39,244 bases of DNA from Pseudomonadota bacterium (GTDB lineage Bacteria; Pseudomonadota; Alphaproteobacteria; Paracaedibacterales; CAITNM01), in NCBI GenBank assembly GCA_018062345.1, contig JAGOSL010000001.1, positions 1-39,244 on the forward strand, written 5' to 3'. Below are positions 1 to 7,620 of this stretch, piece after piece; the stretch's first letter is position 1, and the number at the start of each line of letters is the position of its first letter. The position numbers and the translations under genes were made by a program. A model generated the notes under the pieces. The model did not search any database. It was not told the origin of the DNA and saw only the letters and a program-made list of their open reading frames with translations.

Positions 1-261
1 TCTTTCCCTTGGATTTAAAATCCTATTTTACGATCTCATGAAATAGGTATTTTGGCAAAAAATAAAATAGCCCATACCTTGACACCTTATACAGACTTGC
101 GTTGCGGGCAAAAATAAATTTTATTTGAGTGGAAAATTGTGATTTTTGAAAAATGTTTTTAGCGGTTTTTTTGTGCGCAAAGGTTCTTACTGGTCTTATG
201 GTGATTTTATATGCTTAAATTGTTTGGGGAAAAATTATTTAAAATATTCTAGTTTTTAGTA
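1..261. other. Non-coding left edge
   Basis: No convincing gene is visible here. All frames are closed by stops within a few dozen bases. A weak inverted repeat (CCTATTT at 22-28 with AAATAGG at 41-47, followed by TATTTT) could be the terminator of a gene lying to the left. A TTGACA at 79-84 has no matching -10 at normal spacing. The stretch just before 262 is very AT-rich and probably holds the promoter of the ExoD-like gene, but no hexamer pair stands out. Confidence 0.4.
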
Positions 262-870
262 ATGGATATTAGAGCAAAAACAATTACAAAAATGCTTCAT
301 ATTTTTTTGAAAAATATGAAAAGGGAACATTTTACTCTTTATGACTTTGTTGAAGAATTAAAAGATAGATCTTTTGGAGTGTTATTGCTTATATTGGCAA
401 TACCTAATGCCTGTTTGATTGCTTCAATTCCTGGGGTTTCTACTTTTTTTGGGCTAATACTTATTTTTGTTAGCATGCAAATGATACTGAGAAGAGAAAA
501 GGTTTGGTTTCCTAAATTTATTGTTAAGCAAAAATTATCTAAAAAGCATTTTGAATCAGTTTTAAGGATTTTTAACCCTTATCTTGTGAGAATTGAAAAG
601 TACCTTAAGCCACGTTTTCCTTTATTAACATCTATATTTTGGGAGAGATTTTTGGGTTTTGTGTGCTTAATTCACGGCCTACTTATTGCTTTGCCTATAC
701 CTATGGCAAATTTTTTGTGTGGTATTGCCCTGGTTTTTTTGGCCCTTGGTATAATTGCAAAAGATGGTGTTTTTATACTGATTGGCTATATTTTTAGTTT
801 AGGTGTTCTTGTATTCTTTGCTGCGTCTTTTCATCTTATTTTTACGCTAGCGCAAAAATTTTTTTCATAA
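262..870 (+). CDS. ExoD family exopolysaccharide synthesis membrane protein
   Basis: This is a 202-residue hydrophobic protein of the ExoD family, a name taken from a rhizobial gene needed for normal exopolysaccharide. The biochemical role is unknown. Seen in the sequence: an N-terminal amphipathic part (FTLYDFVEEL then RSFGVLLLILAIPN), the family-like stretch around IPGVSTFFGLILIF, the QMILRREKVWFPK segment after the first helices, and RIEKYLKPRFP. These follow the usual ExoD order of a short cytosolic head, paired helices, a charged loop and further helices at about residues 125-195. The length is normal for the family. It starts at ATG 262 without a clear Shine-Dalgarno. It stands alone, converging on accC. 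No polysaccharide cluster is next to it, so the substrate cannot be inferred. Confidence 0.8.
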   Translation: MDIRAKTITKMLHIFLKNMKREHFTLYDFVEELKDRSFGVLLLILAIPNACLIASIPGVSTFFGLILIFVSMQMILRREKVWFPKFIVKQKLSKKHFESVLRIFNPYLVRIEKYLKPRFPLLTSIFWERFLGFVCLIHGLLIALPIPMANFLCGIALVFLALGIIAKDGVFILIGYIFSLGVLVFFAASFHLIFTLAQKFFS

Positions 871-934
871 ACAATAATTACCAGACAAATTTCGCCTGAA
901 TTTATTTAATTAAAAGATGATTTTATTGCGTGAT

Positions 935-2281
935 TTAGGACTCTTCACTTAGTCGCTTTTCTAGCCAGTGAATGTCATAATCACCTTTGCGCATATCAGG
1001 ATCATCAGCAAGTATGCGGTGCAGAGGGATTGTTGTCTTTATACCATCAACAACATATTCATCTAAACAGCGTTTTACTTTTTGTATGGCTTCTTCACGA
1101 TTTTTTCCATGCACTATAAGCTTTGCTACCATGCTGTCATAATATGGGGGAACAGTATAACCAGCATAAACATGGCTATCAACACGCACCCCAAATCCAC
1201 CCGGTGTGTGATAAGAGGTAACTTTTCCAGGGGAAGGTGCAAATGTTTGTGGGTCTTCTGCATTGATACGGCATTCAATAGCATGCCCTGTTATTTTAAT
1301 ATCGTCTTGAGAAAATGATAATGGATGGCCAGCGGCAATCGTGATTTGTTCTTTGATTAAATCAATACCGGTGATCATTTCGGTGACAGGGTGCTCAACT
1401 TGAATACGTGTGTTCATTTCCATAAAGAAGAATTCGCCATTTTCAAAAAGGAATTCTAGGGTGCCAACACCGCGATACCCCATTTTCTTGATGGCTTTAT
1501 TAACAATTACACCTAAGGCTTTGCGTTGATCAGGGGTGAGGGCTGGAGATGGTGCCTCTTCCCAAACTTTTTGATGGCGACGTTGAATTGAGCAATCGCG
1601 TTCACCAAGGTTGGCAACGTTTCCTTGTGTGTCGCCTACAACCTGTATTTCAATGTGACGGGGTTTGCTTAGGTAACGTTCCATATAAACTTCATCATTG
1701 CCAAAATTAGCCTTGGCTTCAACGCCGGCAAGACGGACTGCTGTTATTACCTCATCATCTGAACTGGCAACTTTCATGCCTTTGCCGCCACCGCCAGATG
1801 TTGCTTTAATGATAACAGGGTAACCAATTTTATTTGCCCATTGGACAGCATTATCAACAGTGACTGCCCCTTCAGTACCTGGAACAACTGGAACGCCCAA
1901 TTCTATCATAGTTTTTTTTGCTGTGATCTTATCGCCCATCATTGTGATGTGCTGTGGAGTCGGGCCGATGAAGGTTATGTTGTGTTCTTCAACCATTTGA
2001 GCAAAAGCTGCATTTTCAGATAAGAATCCAAAACCTGGATGAATAGCATCAGCACCTGTAACTTCGGCTGCACTGATAATAGCAGACATTTTAAGATAGC
2101 TGTCTTTTGCAGATGGGGGGCCTATACATACGCTTTCATCAGCTAAACGTACATGCTTGCTGGTTTCATCAGCGGTTGAGTGTATGGCAACGGTTTTAAT
2201 GCCCATTTCCTTGCAAGCACGCAAAATGCGCAAAGCAATTTCTCCACGATTAGCGATGAGAACTTTTTTAAATAGTTTCAT
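935..2281 (-). CDS. accC: Acetyl-CoA carboxylase, biotin carboxylase subunit
   Basis: AccC uses ATP and bicarbonate to carboxylate the biotin carried on BCCP, the first half of the acetyl-CoA carboxylase reaction that starts fatty acid synthesis in the cytoplasm. The 448-residue length is standard. The N-terminal biotin carboxylase domain begins [17 protein letters not shown]. The glycine-rich ATP-grasp loop is [10 protein letters not shown] (near 165-175), the [12 protein letters not shown] segment is present, and the active-site block [14 protein letters not shown] lies near 290. The C-terminal biotin carboxylase domain follows. ATG 2281 is two bases downstream of the accB stop codon, so the two are co-transcribed and probably translationally coupled. 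The carboxyltransferase subunits accA and accD are not in the window. Bicarbonate supply links this enzyme to the DabA-type gene at the right edge, but that is inference. Confidence 0.98.
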   Translation of the reverse strand: MKLFKKVLIANRGEIALRILRACKEMGIKTVAIHSTADETSKHVRLADESVCIGPPSAKDSYLKMSAIISAAEVTGADAIHPGFGFLSENAAFAQMVEEHNITFIGPTPQHITMMGDKITAKKTMIELGVPVVPGTEGAVTVDNAVQWANKIGYPVIIKATSGGGGKGMKVASSDDEVITAVRLAGVEAKANFGNDEVYMERYLSKPRHIEIQVVGDTQGNVANLGERDCSIQRRHQKVWEEAPSPALTPDQRKALGVIVNKAIKKMGYRGVGTLEFLFENGEFFFMEMNTRIQVEHPVTEMITGIDLIKEQITIAAGHPLSFSQDDIKITGHAIECRINAEDPQTFAPSPGKVTSYHTPGGFGVRVDSHVYAGYTVPPYYDSMVAKLIVHGKNREEAIQKVKRCLDEYVVDGIKTTIPLHRILADDPDMRKGDYDIHWLEKRLSEES

Positions 2282-2283
2282 TG

Positions 2284-2721
2284 TTATTCAATAATTAGTA
2301 AGGGAGCGTCAAATTCGGTGGGTTCTGAATCCCGTGCAAATATCTTGGTTACAGTACCAGATTTGGGGGCTTTGATAGGATTCATGACTTTCATTGCTTC
2401 AATGATTAACAGGGTTTGTCCTGCACTTACGCTGTCACCTGCTTTGACAAATGGCATTGCCCCTGGTTCTGGGGATAAATAAACAGTGCCAACCATTGGG
2501 GATTTTACGGTGCCAGGATGGGCAGATGGAGAAGTAGGAGCTGCGTTTGATGCTGCAGGGGAGGCTGTTTGCATAGGCGCACTTGTAAATGATTGTGCTA
2601 TTTGGCGTGCAACGCGGATTTTCACCCCGTTTGCTTCGAATTCTATTTCTGAAAGATCAGTTTCTTTTAATATTTCAGCTAGTTCTACAATCGCTTCTTT
2701 ATCAAGTTTGCCCGCGGCCAT
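2284..2721 (-). CDS. accB: Acetyl-CoA carboxylase, biotin carboxyl carrier protein
   Basis: AccB carries the biotin that shuttles CO2 from biotin carboxylase to carboxyltransferase. The 145-residue protein has the normal three-part layout. An N-terminal helical segment ([20 protein letters not shown]) precedes an Ala/Pro/Ser linker at about 45-70. The biotinyl domain begins [10 protein letters not shown], and the biotinylated lysine is in EAMKVMN at residue 111. The conserved C-terminal end is present (FDAPLLIIE). It is the first gene of an accB-accC operon. A promoter-like TTGCCC-17-TATACA lies 31 bases upstream of the ATG. The 3-dehydroquinate dehydratase gene that often precedes accB in proteobacteria is absent; a signal-peptide epimerase lies upstream instead. 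Confidence 0.97.
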   Translation of the reverse strand: MAAGKLDKEAIVELAEILKETDLSEIEFEANGVKIRVARQIAQSFTSAPMQTASPAASNAAPTSPSAHPGTVKSPMVGTVYLSPEPGAMPFVKAGDSVSAGQTLLIIEAMKVMNPIKAPKSGTVTKIFARDSEPTEFDAPLLIIE

Positions 2722-2751
2722 AACGTTACTTTTTTAATTCATATAGAATTA

Positions 2752-2780
2752 TGTATAAAGTGGTTTTGGCTTGCGGGCAA
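2752..2780 (-). promoter_or_regulatory. Sigma-70-type promoter of accBC
   Basis: Reading the minus strand, TTGCCC (2780-2775) is followed after 17 bases by TATACA (2757-2752). Each hexamer matches consensus at four of six positions and the spacing is ideal. Transcription would start near 2745 and reach the accB ATG at 2721 after a leader of about 25 bases. No other hexamer pair in the 77-bp gap is as good. Confidence 0.5.
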
Positions 2781-2798
2781 GATTATTTTGGAAAAAGC

Positions 2799-3821
2799 TT
2801 ATACTTCTTCTGCTTCCTTGGCATAGTAAGACCCTACAATTTCATCAAGTGATGATTGTGTTGGATTCCATCCAAGGTTTTCTAGTGCTTCTGTGATATC
2901 TGCTACAACAATGGGGACATCGCCAGCGCGTCTGCCGGGATTGCTAATGGTGTAATCTTTATTCGTATAATTAGCAACAGCTTCAACAACTTCTTTTACA
3001 GTAAAGCCGGTGCTTGTGCCAATATTTGCAGTGATAGACTGGTTGCCTGCCAGGAGATATTGCACTGCTTTAACATTGGCGCGTGCGACATCAATAACAT
3101 TTAAGTAATCGCGAATGCATGATCCATCGTGTGTGGGATAATCTTCACCATAAACTGTTACTTGCACAGGATCTTCTTTGAACGCTTTGACAAGGGCAGG
3201 AACAAGCTGCTGAGAATGACCATCAATGTTATCTGTTAAGCGGTCTATTCCACTGACGTTGAAATATCGCAATATAGCATAACGAAGGCCACTTGATCGT
3301 AAATCACGTTCGGTTTCAGCTTTGTTTTGGGCGTATGGGCTTTCAGGAGCAAGTTCTCTGGCTACTGATACGGGATCGTCAGACTCTAATGTGCCGTATA
3401 CAGCAGAGGTTGAAGCAAATACCATGGGAATATCTAAAGCTTGTGCGATGTTGATGACATTTTTGCTGCCATCTACATTGACCTGGTAATAAAGATCAGG
3501 CTGCTCTACGGACTCTGGCACATAAATTTTTGCAGCTAAATGAACAACAGCCTTGAATGGATATCGGCCAGAAATTTCATGTAGTTGATCTTTATTTCTA
3601 ATATCAGCTTGTTCTATAGTGCCCCAGCTTATGGTTGGCATTGTAGAGTTTGAGAAATCATCTACTGTGATAGGGGTATAACCAGCTTCGCTTAAAAGCC
3701 GGCAGGTGGATAGACCAATGTAGCCAGTGCCGCCGGTGACAAGAATATAGTTATCTTCTGTTGTTGCGTTTAAAAATGTTATGCTTAAGAAAAAGCATGT
3801 GAGAAATTTTAATATTTTCAT
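2799..3821 (-). CDS. galE: UDP-glucose 4-epimerase family (GalE-like), with N-terminal signal peptide
   Basis: This is an extended short-chain dehydrogenase that matches GalE, which interconverts UDP-glucose and UDP-galactose with bound NAD. The Rossmann motif TGGTGYIG, the substrate loop ASTSAVYG, the catalytic YAQNK (YxxxK) and the RYFNVSG stretch typical of GalE are all visible, and the 340-residue length fits. The unusual part is the first 20 residues, MKILKFLTCFFLSITFLNA, which look like a Sec signal peptide (basic start, hydrophobic core, A-x-A-like end) placed directly before the beta strand DNYILVTGG. GalE proteins normally begin at that strand. An exported NAD-dependent epimerase would be surprising, so membrane tethering or an inner start are alternatives, but no good internal start lies between the leader and the Rossmann strand. 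Its upstream region includes the left 64-bp promoter-like repeat. Confidence 0.85.
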   Translation of the reverse strand: MKILKFLTCFFLSITFLNATTEDNYILVTGGTGYIGLSTCRLLSEAGYTPITVDDFSNSTMPTISWGTIEQADIRNKDQLHEISGRYPFKAVVHLAAKIYVPESVEQPDLYYQVNVDGSKNVINIAQALDIPMVFASTSAVYGTLESDDPVSVARELAPESPYAQNKAETERDLRSSGLRYAILRYFNVSGIDRLTDNIDGHSQQLVPALVKAFKEDPVQVTVYGEDYPTHDGSCIRDYLNVIDVARANVKAVQYLLAGNQSITANIGTSTGFTVKEVVEAVANYTNKDYTISNPGRRAGDVPIVVADITEALENLGWNPTQSSLDEIVGSYYAKEAEEV

Positions 3822-3917
3822 ATGATGCCTGTTGTGTTCATTTGCAGCTTTATTCTAGAAAATGAAAACTTAATAAAAGGTAAAATTTTAATAAATTTTT
3901 GTGTTTAGGTTATGGGC

Positions 3918-3946
3918 GTTTTACTGTGAAGTTGATGTGACGTCAA
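3918..3946 (-). promoter_or_regulatory. Promoter-like element in left repeat, reading towards galE
   Basis: On the minus strand TTGACG (3946-3941), a 17-base spacer and TAAAAC (3923-3918) form a sigma-70-like promoter. It points at galE, whose ATG is about 97 bases further on. It lies inside the palindrome ACTGTGAA (3923-3930) / TTCACAGT (3951-3958), so a protein binding the arms would overlap the promoter. The right repeat holds the same -35 with a better -10. Confidence 0.45.
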
Positions 3947-3982
3947 TAGCTTCACAGTTTATTGCACAGTTGGTTTTTTCTT
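3919..3982. repeat. Left copy of 64-bp direct repeat flanking the AlbA_2 gene
   Basis: This segment matches 5791-5854 at 63 of 64 positions (the single difference is c/a at 3950/5822), in the same orientation, with an offset of 1872 bp. It contains an inverted repeat ACTGTGAA-20-TTCACAGT, a further arm TGCACAGT at 3963-3970, and the last six codons plus stop of rnd (K K P T V Q stop on the minus strand). No rnd gene is attached to this copy, so it is a duplicated gene end. Confidence 0.95.
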
Positions 3983-4007
3983 TGTGTTAGCCAGTTAAAA
4001 ATTGTTT

Positions 4008-5762
4008 TTACCGATAACCATTTGAAGGATCTTTATAGTCCTTATCTAAGAAATCTTCAGGTTGCACGTAATATGTGGTTGTTTCTCTTTTCTTGAAAGA
4101 CTTTTGAGTTGTTTCATTAGCTAGCGCATTTAATAGAATTTCTCTAAATATTGGGTCTGAAGTTACAATTTTTTGTACTTTGGAAAGAGCTTTAATTTCA
4201 TGCTTTGAGCTATCATTAAAAAAGAAATCGTTAACTATAACTTTACTAAAGCATAGATTTATCCAATCTTTATCTACTTTAATTTGAAATATTGCGTATC
4301 GCTGATAATTGATATCTTGCCAAAAAGCTTTAACGCTGTCTGGATTTTGAAACGTTTGCTTAATGCTATGCAGTGTTTCATCAAAATAATTTTCGCTTAT
4401 CACTTTCTTTCCTTCTTTCAAAGAATATTGTTTTTTAGGATCATTAGGGGTTTGAGCAATCTCTATTATCTGGCCATTACTTCTAAGTCTTGCAAGCCTA
4501 TTAATAATGGATCGTCTGCTTATATTTAAACACTCGCTAAATTGATGGGTAGATAAAGGGCCATACGAACCAAGTAGTTTGACTATTTTTTTATCAACAC
4601 TATCAAGGGTTGGTTGAGTGATTTTTTCTTTATAAAAGGTTACGCGAATACGAGAGTTAAGCTCTTCAAATTTGGGCTCTTTAAGGCCTGCTTCTTTGCA
4701 GATGTTTATCATTCTATTGATGCCGCTTCCCCACTGTTCAATTAGGCCAAGCTCATTGAAAATGCGTGCAATGATGGGGTTACGTATTTTTGAAATACCA
4801 TTTTTTAAATCTTCAAAAGTTAGCCCTGAAAGTAGTAGGGCGCTATTTTCAATTTCTATACGATCATCAAAAATGGCAAGACGTATTGGTGAACCTTTTA
4901 ATGAATAATCTGTATGGACAACAGCGTTGATAATAGCTTCTCTGAGAGCAATTTTGGGAATTTCCCAAATTTCTTGATGTCGTATATCTTCAATTTTTAA
5001 TTCAACACGGACATGCCTTTTAATAAACGAAAGAGCTTCTTCAATTGCTTGAGGAAAGAAAGAAGTTATTTTCTGGGAATTTAAAATTTTGTCTCTGGTA
5101 GTGTCGCCAAAAACACCAATTTGAATATAAGCATCAGGAAAAAGCTCTAGGCGGTTTTTTCCAAAAAGAAGAATTCCTGCAGTTGTCGGGATTAATTCTT
5201 TTCCTTCTTTAGACAGTATTCCTAAAGAAATAAAATCATTTTTCAGTAGCGTTTTTTGGTGTGCAAAAAACTGTGAAACAGAGGCAAAATCTATATCTTC
5301 ACAGTTAGCTGCATAGTATAATTCTTCATCGTATGATTTGATTTTTTTTGATCGTTCGATCACGCTTAGCAGCGCATCATCTGCTAAGCGAGTAGTTGAG
5401 CCAATGCGAATATATGTAGATTTTTCTTTTCCTTTTGATTTTATGTAGTGTGGCTTTAGAGGGCTTGGGTAAATTTCTATGCTAATAACGTATGTGTTTC
5501 GATAAGGAATAACTTCAATATTTGGCAAGATTTTTGGCTCAATTGCATCATGGATTTGGTTAATAATGTTTTCAGAATTTTGATGAGGGTCTTGAATGCC
5601 AGTTATATAGCGTGTCTTATCGTTAATGCCTATGATAATTCGTCCGCCAGAAGTATTTGCAAAGGCAATAATTGTAGGGATTAGGCTTGCAGATTTTATA
5701 TTTTCTTTAAATTCTAAAGTTGCTCCTTCGTTTTTTTTTATAAGATCTTCTATCATCGCCAA
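4008..5762 (-). CDS. AlbA_2 DNA-binding / RecG-like HATPase domain protein
   Basis: This 584-residue protein belongs to the family often annotated as putative transcriptional regulator or RecG-like helicase, although it has no helicase motor. Residues 1-120 form the AlbA_2 (Schlafen-type) domain: EGATLEFKEN, then AFANTSGGRIIIGI, then YIRIGSTTRLAD. Residues 250-390 resemble the HATPase_c_4 module, with ALREAIINAVVHTDYS, DDRIEIENS and GLIEQWGSGINRMI. About 400-450 looks like a winged helix (LSTHQFSECLNISRRSIINR). The last 130 residues are not recognised. The longest frame starts at TTG 5762; ATG 5756 is equally possible, and neither has a strong Shine-Dalgarno. It lies alone between two 64-bp direct repeats, and a third copy of the palindromic part of the repeat lies in its coding sequence. 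The role is probably DNA-binding regulation; stress or defence functions are possible. Confidence 0.85.
   Translation of the reverse strand: MAMIEDLIKKNEGATLEFKENIKSASLIPTIIAFANTSGGRIIIGINDKTRYITGIQDPHQNSENIINQIHDAIEPKILPNIEVIPYRNTYVISIEIYPSPLKPHYIKSKGKEKSTYIRIGSTTRLADDALLSVIERSKKIKSYDEELYYAANCEDIDFASVSQFFAHQKTLLKNDFISLGILSKEGKELIPTTAGILLFGKNRLELFPDAYIQIGVFGDTTRDKILNSQKITSFFPQAIEEALSFIKRHVRVELKIEDIRHQEIWEIPKIALREAIINAVVHTDYSLKGSPIRLAIFDDRIEIENSALLLSGLTFEDLKNGISKIRNPIIARIFNELGLIEQWGSGINRMINICKEAGLKEPKFEELNSRIRVTFYKEKITQPTLDSVDKKIVKLLGSYGPLSTHQFSECLNISRRSIINRLARLRSNGQIIEIAQTPNDPKKQYSLKEGKKVISENYFDETLHSIKQTFQNPDSVKAFWQDINYQRYAIFQIKVDKDWINLCFSKVIVNDFFFNDSSKHEIKALSKVQKIVTSDPIFREILLNALANETTQKSFKKRETTTYYVQPEDFLDKDYKDPSNGYR
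5258..5317. repeat. Degenerate third copy of the four-arm palindrome inside the AlbA_2 gene
   Basis: Within the coding sequence, ACTGTGAA (5270-5277) and TTCACAGT (5298-5305) are separated by 20 bases, exactly as in the two flanking repeats. The outer arms are also at the same 4-base spacing: GGTGTGCA (5258-5265, six of eight match) and TGCATAGT (5310-5317, seven of eight match). The centre differs from the flanking copies and has no promoter. Confidence 0.8.
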
Positions 5763-5782
5763 GTTGTGTCTTAGTTTTTGTT

Positions 5783-5842
5783 ACTGTGCATTTTACTGTG
5801 AAGTTGATGTGACGTCAATAGATTCACAGTTTATTGCACAGT
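5783..5842. promoter_or_regulatory. Four-arm palindromic operator-like site
   Basis: The site reads ACTGTGCA (5783-5790), four bases, ACTGTGAA (5795-5802), 20 bases, TTCACAGT (5823-5830), four bases, TGCACAGT (5835-5842). It is a perfectly nested inverted repeat of 8-4-8-20-8-4-8. The arms surround a promoter for the AlbA_2 gene, and the last arm covers the final codons of rnd. The geometry suggests cooperative binding of two dimers; the binding protein is not known. Confidence 0.7.
5790..5818 (-). promoter_or_regulatory. Promoter of the AlbA_2/HATPase gene
   Basis: On the minus strand TTGACG (5818-5813), a 17-base spacer and TAAAAT (5795-5790) match consensus at five of six positions each, with ideal spacing. 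The start would fall near 5783, about 21-27 bases before the candidate start codons at 5762 and 5756. The hexamers are interleaved with the arms of the four-arm palindrome, the usual layout of a repressible promoter. Confidence 0.65.
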
Positions 5843-5854
5843 TGGTTTTTTCTT
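5791..5854. repeat. Right copy of 64-bp direct repeat, overlapping the 3' end of rnd
   Basis: This is the partner of 3919-3982 (63/64 identical). The right part, 5831-5854, encodes the last residues and stop codon of ribonuclease D on the minus strand, so rnd stays intact here. A direct repeat that includes the 3' end of a gene on one side and an orphan copy on the other is the pattern left by integration at a gene end. Confidence 0.95.
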
Positions 5855-6916
5855 GAAGAGGGCCTTTTTCCATGGAGGAAGAGTAGGCTTTCTGCCAGAA
5901 ACTAACTGCAATAGCTGCTGTTTGTTGAGTATGTAGTGTGCAGGTAGTTCAAGCTGTTTTGCTATGTTTCTTACTTTTGCTTTCCATTTTTTTAAGATGC
6001 TGCGCTGCTTGAGATTAAATATTTGCAGATGATTATTGACGGCATGTTGCAATTTACTAATATATGCTTCTTGTTGGTTGCTTTGTGTATAAGTAAGATT
6101 TTTCCAGACTTTTACCAAATCTTTATAGGCTTCTTCTGGGCAGTTATCACCATTAATGTGTTTTATGCTTTTTGATTGTAATGCTTGATCGAGTAAGGCG
6201 TCTGCGATGACATATCGCTTAGGGACGTTGAGTTTTTTTGCCCATTTTTCTCGCCATTTGGCAAGTCCTACAGCATAAAAAGGAACTGGCCATTTGCAGC
6301 CCATAAAGCATAATTTCAGCCAATCTTTTGACGGATGACGCTTATATTTTTGCAACAGGGAGCTCATTTCTTGGTCTACCCAGGTGTTGCGATCTAATTC
6401 AGTAAGTTTTTTGTTTAAAATTGGGTAAATTTTAGCCACATAAGCCGCATCGCTTGCTGCGTATTTGAGCTGTTCTTCCTGCAGTGGACGCTGCAGCCAG
6501 TTAGTTTTTTGTTGTGATTTATCAACTGAAACATTGAGAAGTTTTAATGCAAGTGATTCAAGACTGCTGCTGTGATCCATTTTTGCAAAGGTGGCCATGA
6601 TTTGCGTATCTGTGAATGGCCATGTTATAGCGCCGGCTGCTTGTTTTAGAATTTCCCAATCTTGGTCGCCGGCGTGAAAAATTTTTTTTATAGAAGGATC
6701 TTCTAAAATTTTTTTCAAGGGGGTTATATCTGTGCAGCTGAGCGCATCAATAACCCAAACTTGAGATTGAGTTGCCACTTGAACAAGGCTAAGAATAGGG
6801 AAATAGGTGGATTCACGGTGGAATTCTGTGTCTATAGCAATCCATTCTGGAGAAGTATTTTTTAAATATTCAGTAAGTATAATTAATTCTTCGTATTTAT
6901 GTATTTTTAAATACAT
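5831..6916 (-). CDS. rnd: Ribonuclease D
   Basis: RNase D is a 3'-5' exonuclease that trims tRNA precursors. The DEDD catalytic set is visible. Exo I is AIDTEF (D29, E31), Exo II is FHAGDQDWE (D86) and Exo III is KYAASDAAYV (Y152, D156). After the exonuclease domain comes a region matching the HRDC helical domain (LAKWREKWAKKLNVPKRYVIADALL), and a second HRDC-like stretch lies near the C-terminus. The length, 361 residues, is normal. It starts at ATG 6916, divergent from yqgE across about 50 bp. Its 3' end lies in the 64-bp repeat, and the last residues KKPTVQ are encoded twice in the window, once here and once as an orphan at 3959-3982. Confidence 0.95.
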   Translation of the reverse strand: MYLKIHKYEELIILTEYLKNTSPEWIAIDTEFHRESTYFPILSLVQVATQSQVWVIDALSCTDITPLKKILEDPSIKKIFHAGDQDWEILKQAAGAITWPFTDTQIMATFAKMDHSSSLESLALKLLNVSVDKSQQKTNWLQRPLQEEQLKYAASDAAYVAKIYPILNKKLTELDRNTWVDQEMSSLLQKYKRHPSKDWLKLCFMGCKWPVPFYAVGLAKWREKWAKKLNVPKRYVIADALLDQALQSKSIKHINGDNCPEEAYKDLVKVWKNLTYTQSNQQEAYISKLQHAVNNHLQIFNLKQRSILKKWKAKVRNIAKQLELPAHYILNKQQLLQLVSGRKPTLPPWKKALFKKKPTVQ

Positions 6917-6966
6917 TTAATATCTTTTTTTGTTTCTGTTAAGCGAATGGTAACATTTACTGATTT

Positions 6967-7620
6967 ATGATGATAGTACTTAGGGAGCATGTAGCTTCTA
7001 TAAAATGTTATGAGGACAAAGTGCGTCGTGTTTTAGATTCTGGTTCAAAAAAAGAGTTCAAAAAAAATGATTATCTGACGGGTAAGTTGTTAGTTGCTAT
7101 GCCTTTTATGGCAGATAGTCGATTTGATCATGCGGTTATTTATATTTGCGGGCATGATGAGTATGGAGCGATTGGTCTTGTTATTAACAAGTCTCTTAGT
7201 TCGCTTTCGTTTGATGATTTATTAATGCAGCTTGATATTATGCCTTCGGTATCACCAAAAAATGTGCAGATGCATGCGGGTGGTCCAGTAGAGGTAAGCC
7301 GAGGTTTTGTTTTGCATTCAACAGATTACCATAGTGATTCAACAGTTCGTGTTGGTGAGCATTTTTGCATTACAGCAACGCTTGATATTTTGCGAACCTT
7401 AGCGCAAGAGCAGGGCCCAAGAAAATTTTTATTAGCTTTGGGCTATACAGGCTGGGGGGCGAATCAGCTGGAGCAAGAGATACAAGACAATTTTTGGATT
7501 GTGGTTGAGCCTAGCGAAGAAATAGTTTTCAATTCGGCTTTGGATTTTCGTTGGAGAGCGTCAATGGCTTCTCTGGGTGTTGATCCGCTGACTCTAAGCT
7601 TGGAGGCAGGTCGGGCTTAG
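6967..7620 (+). CDS. yqgE: YqgE/AlgH family protein (UPF0301)
   Basis: This is a conserved cytoplasmic protein of unknown biochemical function, named AlgH in Pseudomonas. The family signature is clear: YLTGKLLVAMPFM, FDHAVIYICGHDEYGAIGLVINK, MHAGGPVEVSRGFVLHS, LLALGYTGWGANQLEQEI and NFWIVV. At 217 residues it is about 30 longer than usual, because some 35 residues precede the usual family start. ATG 6967 lacks a visible Shine-Dalgarno, so translation could begin later, for example at GTG 7021. The 3' end overlaps the Sel1-repeat gene on the other strand by 92 bp, and both reading frames look genuine there. Confidence 0.9.
   Translation: MMIVLREHVASIKCYEDKVRRVLDSGSKKEFKKNDYLTGKLLVAMPFMADSRFDHAVIYICGHDEYGAIGLVINKSLSSLSFDDLLMQLDIMPSVSPKNVQMHAGGPVEVSRGFVLHSTDYHSDSTVRVGEHFCITATLDILRTLAQEQGPRKFLLALGYTGWGANQLEQEIQDNFWIVVEPSEEIVFNSALDFRWRASMASLGVDPLTLSLEAGRA

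Noticed and set aside
5-25. TTGGATTTAAAATCC resembles the anticodon arm of tRNA-Leu(TAA)
   Set aside because: No matching T arm, acceptor stem or CCA follows, and the upstream half would be outside the window without any supporting pairing.
79-84. TTGACA as a -35 box upstream of the ExoD-like gene
   Set aside because: No acceptable -10 at 16-18 bases; the gene starts more than 170 bases away.
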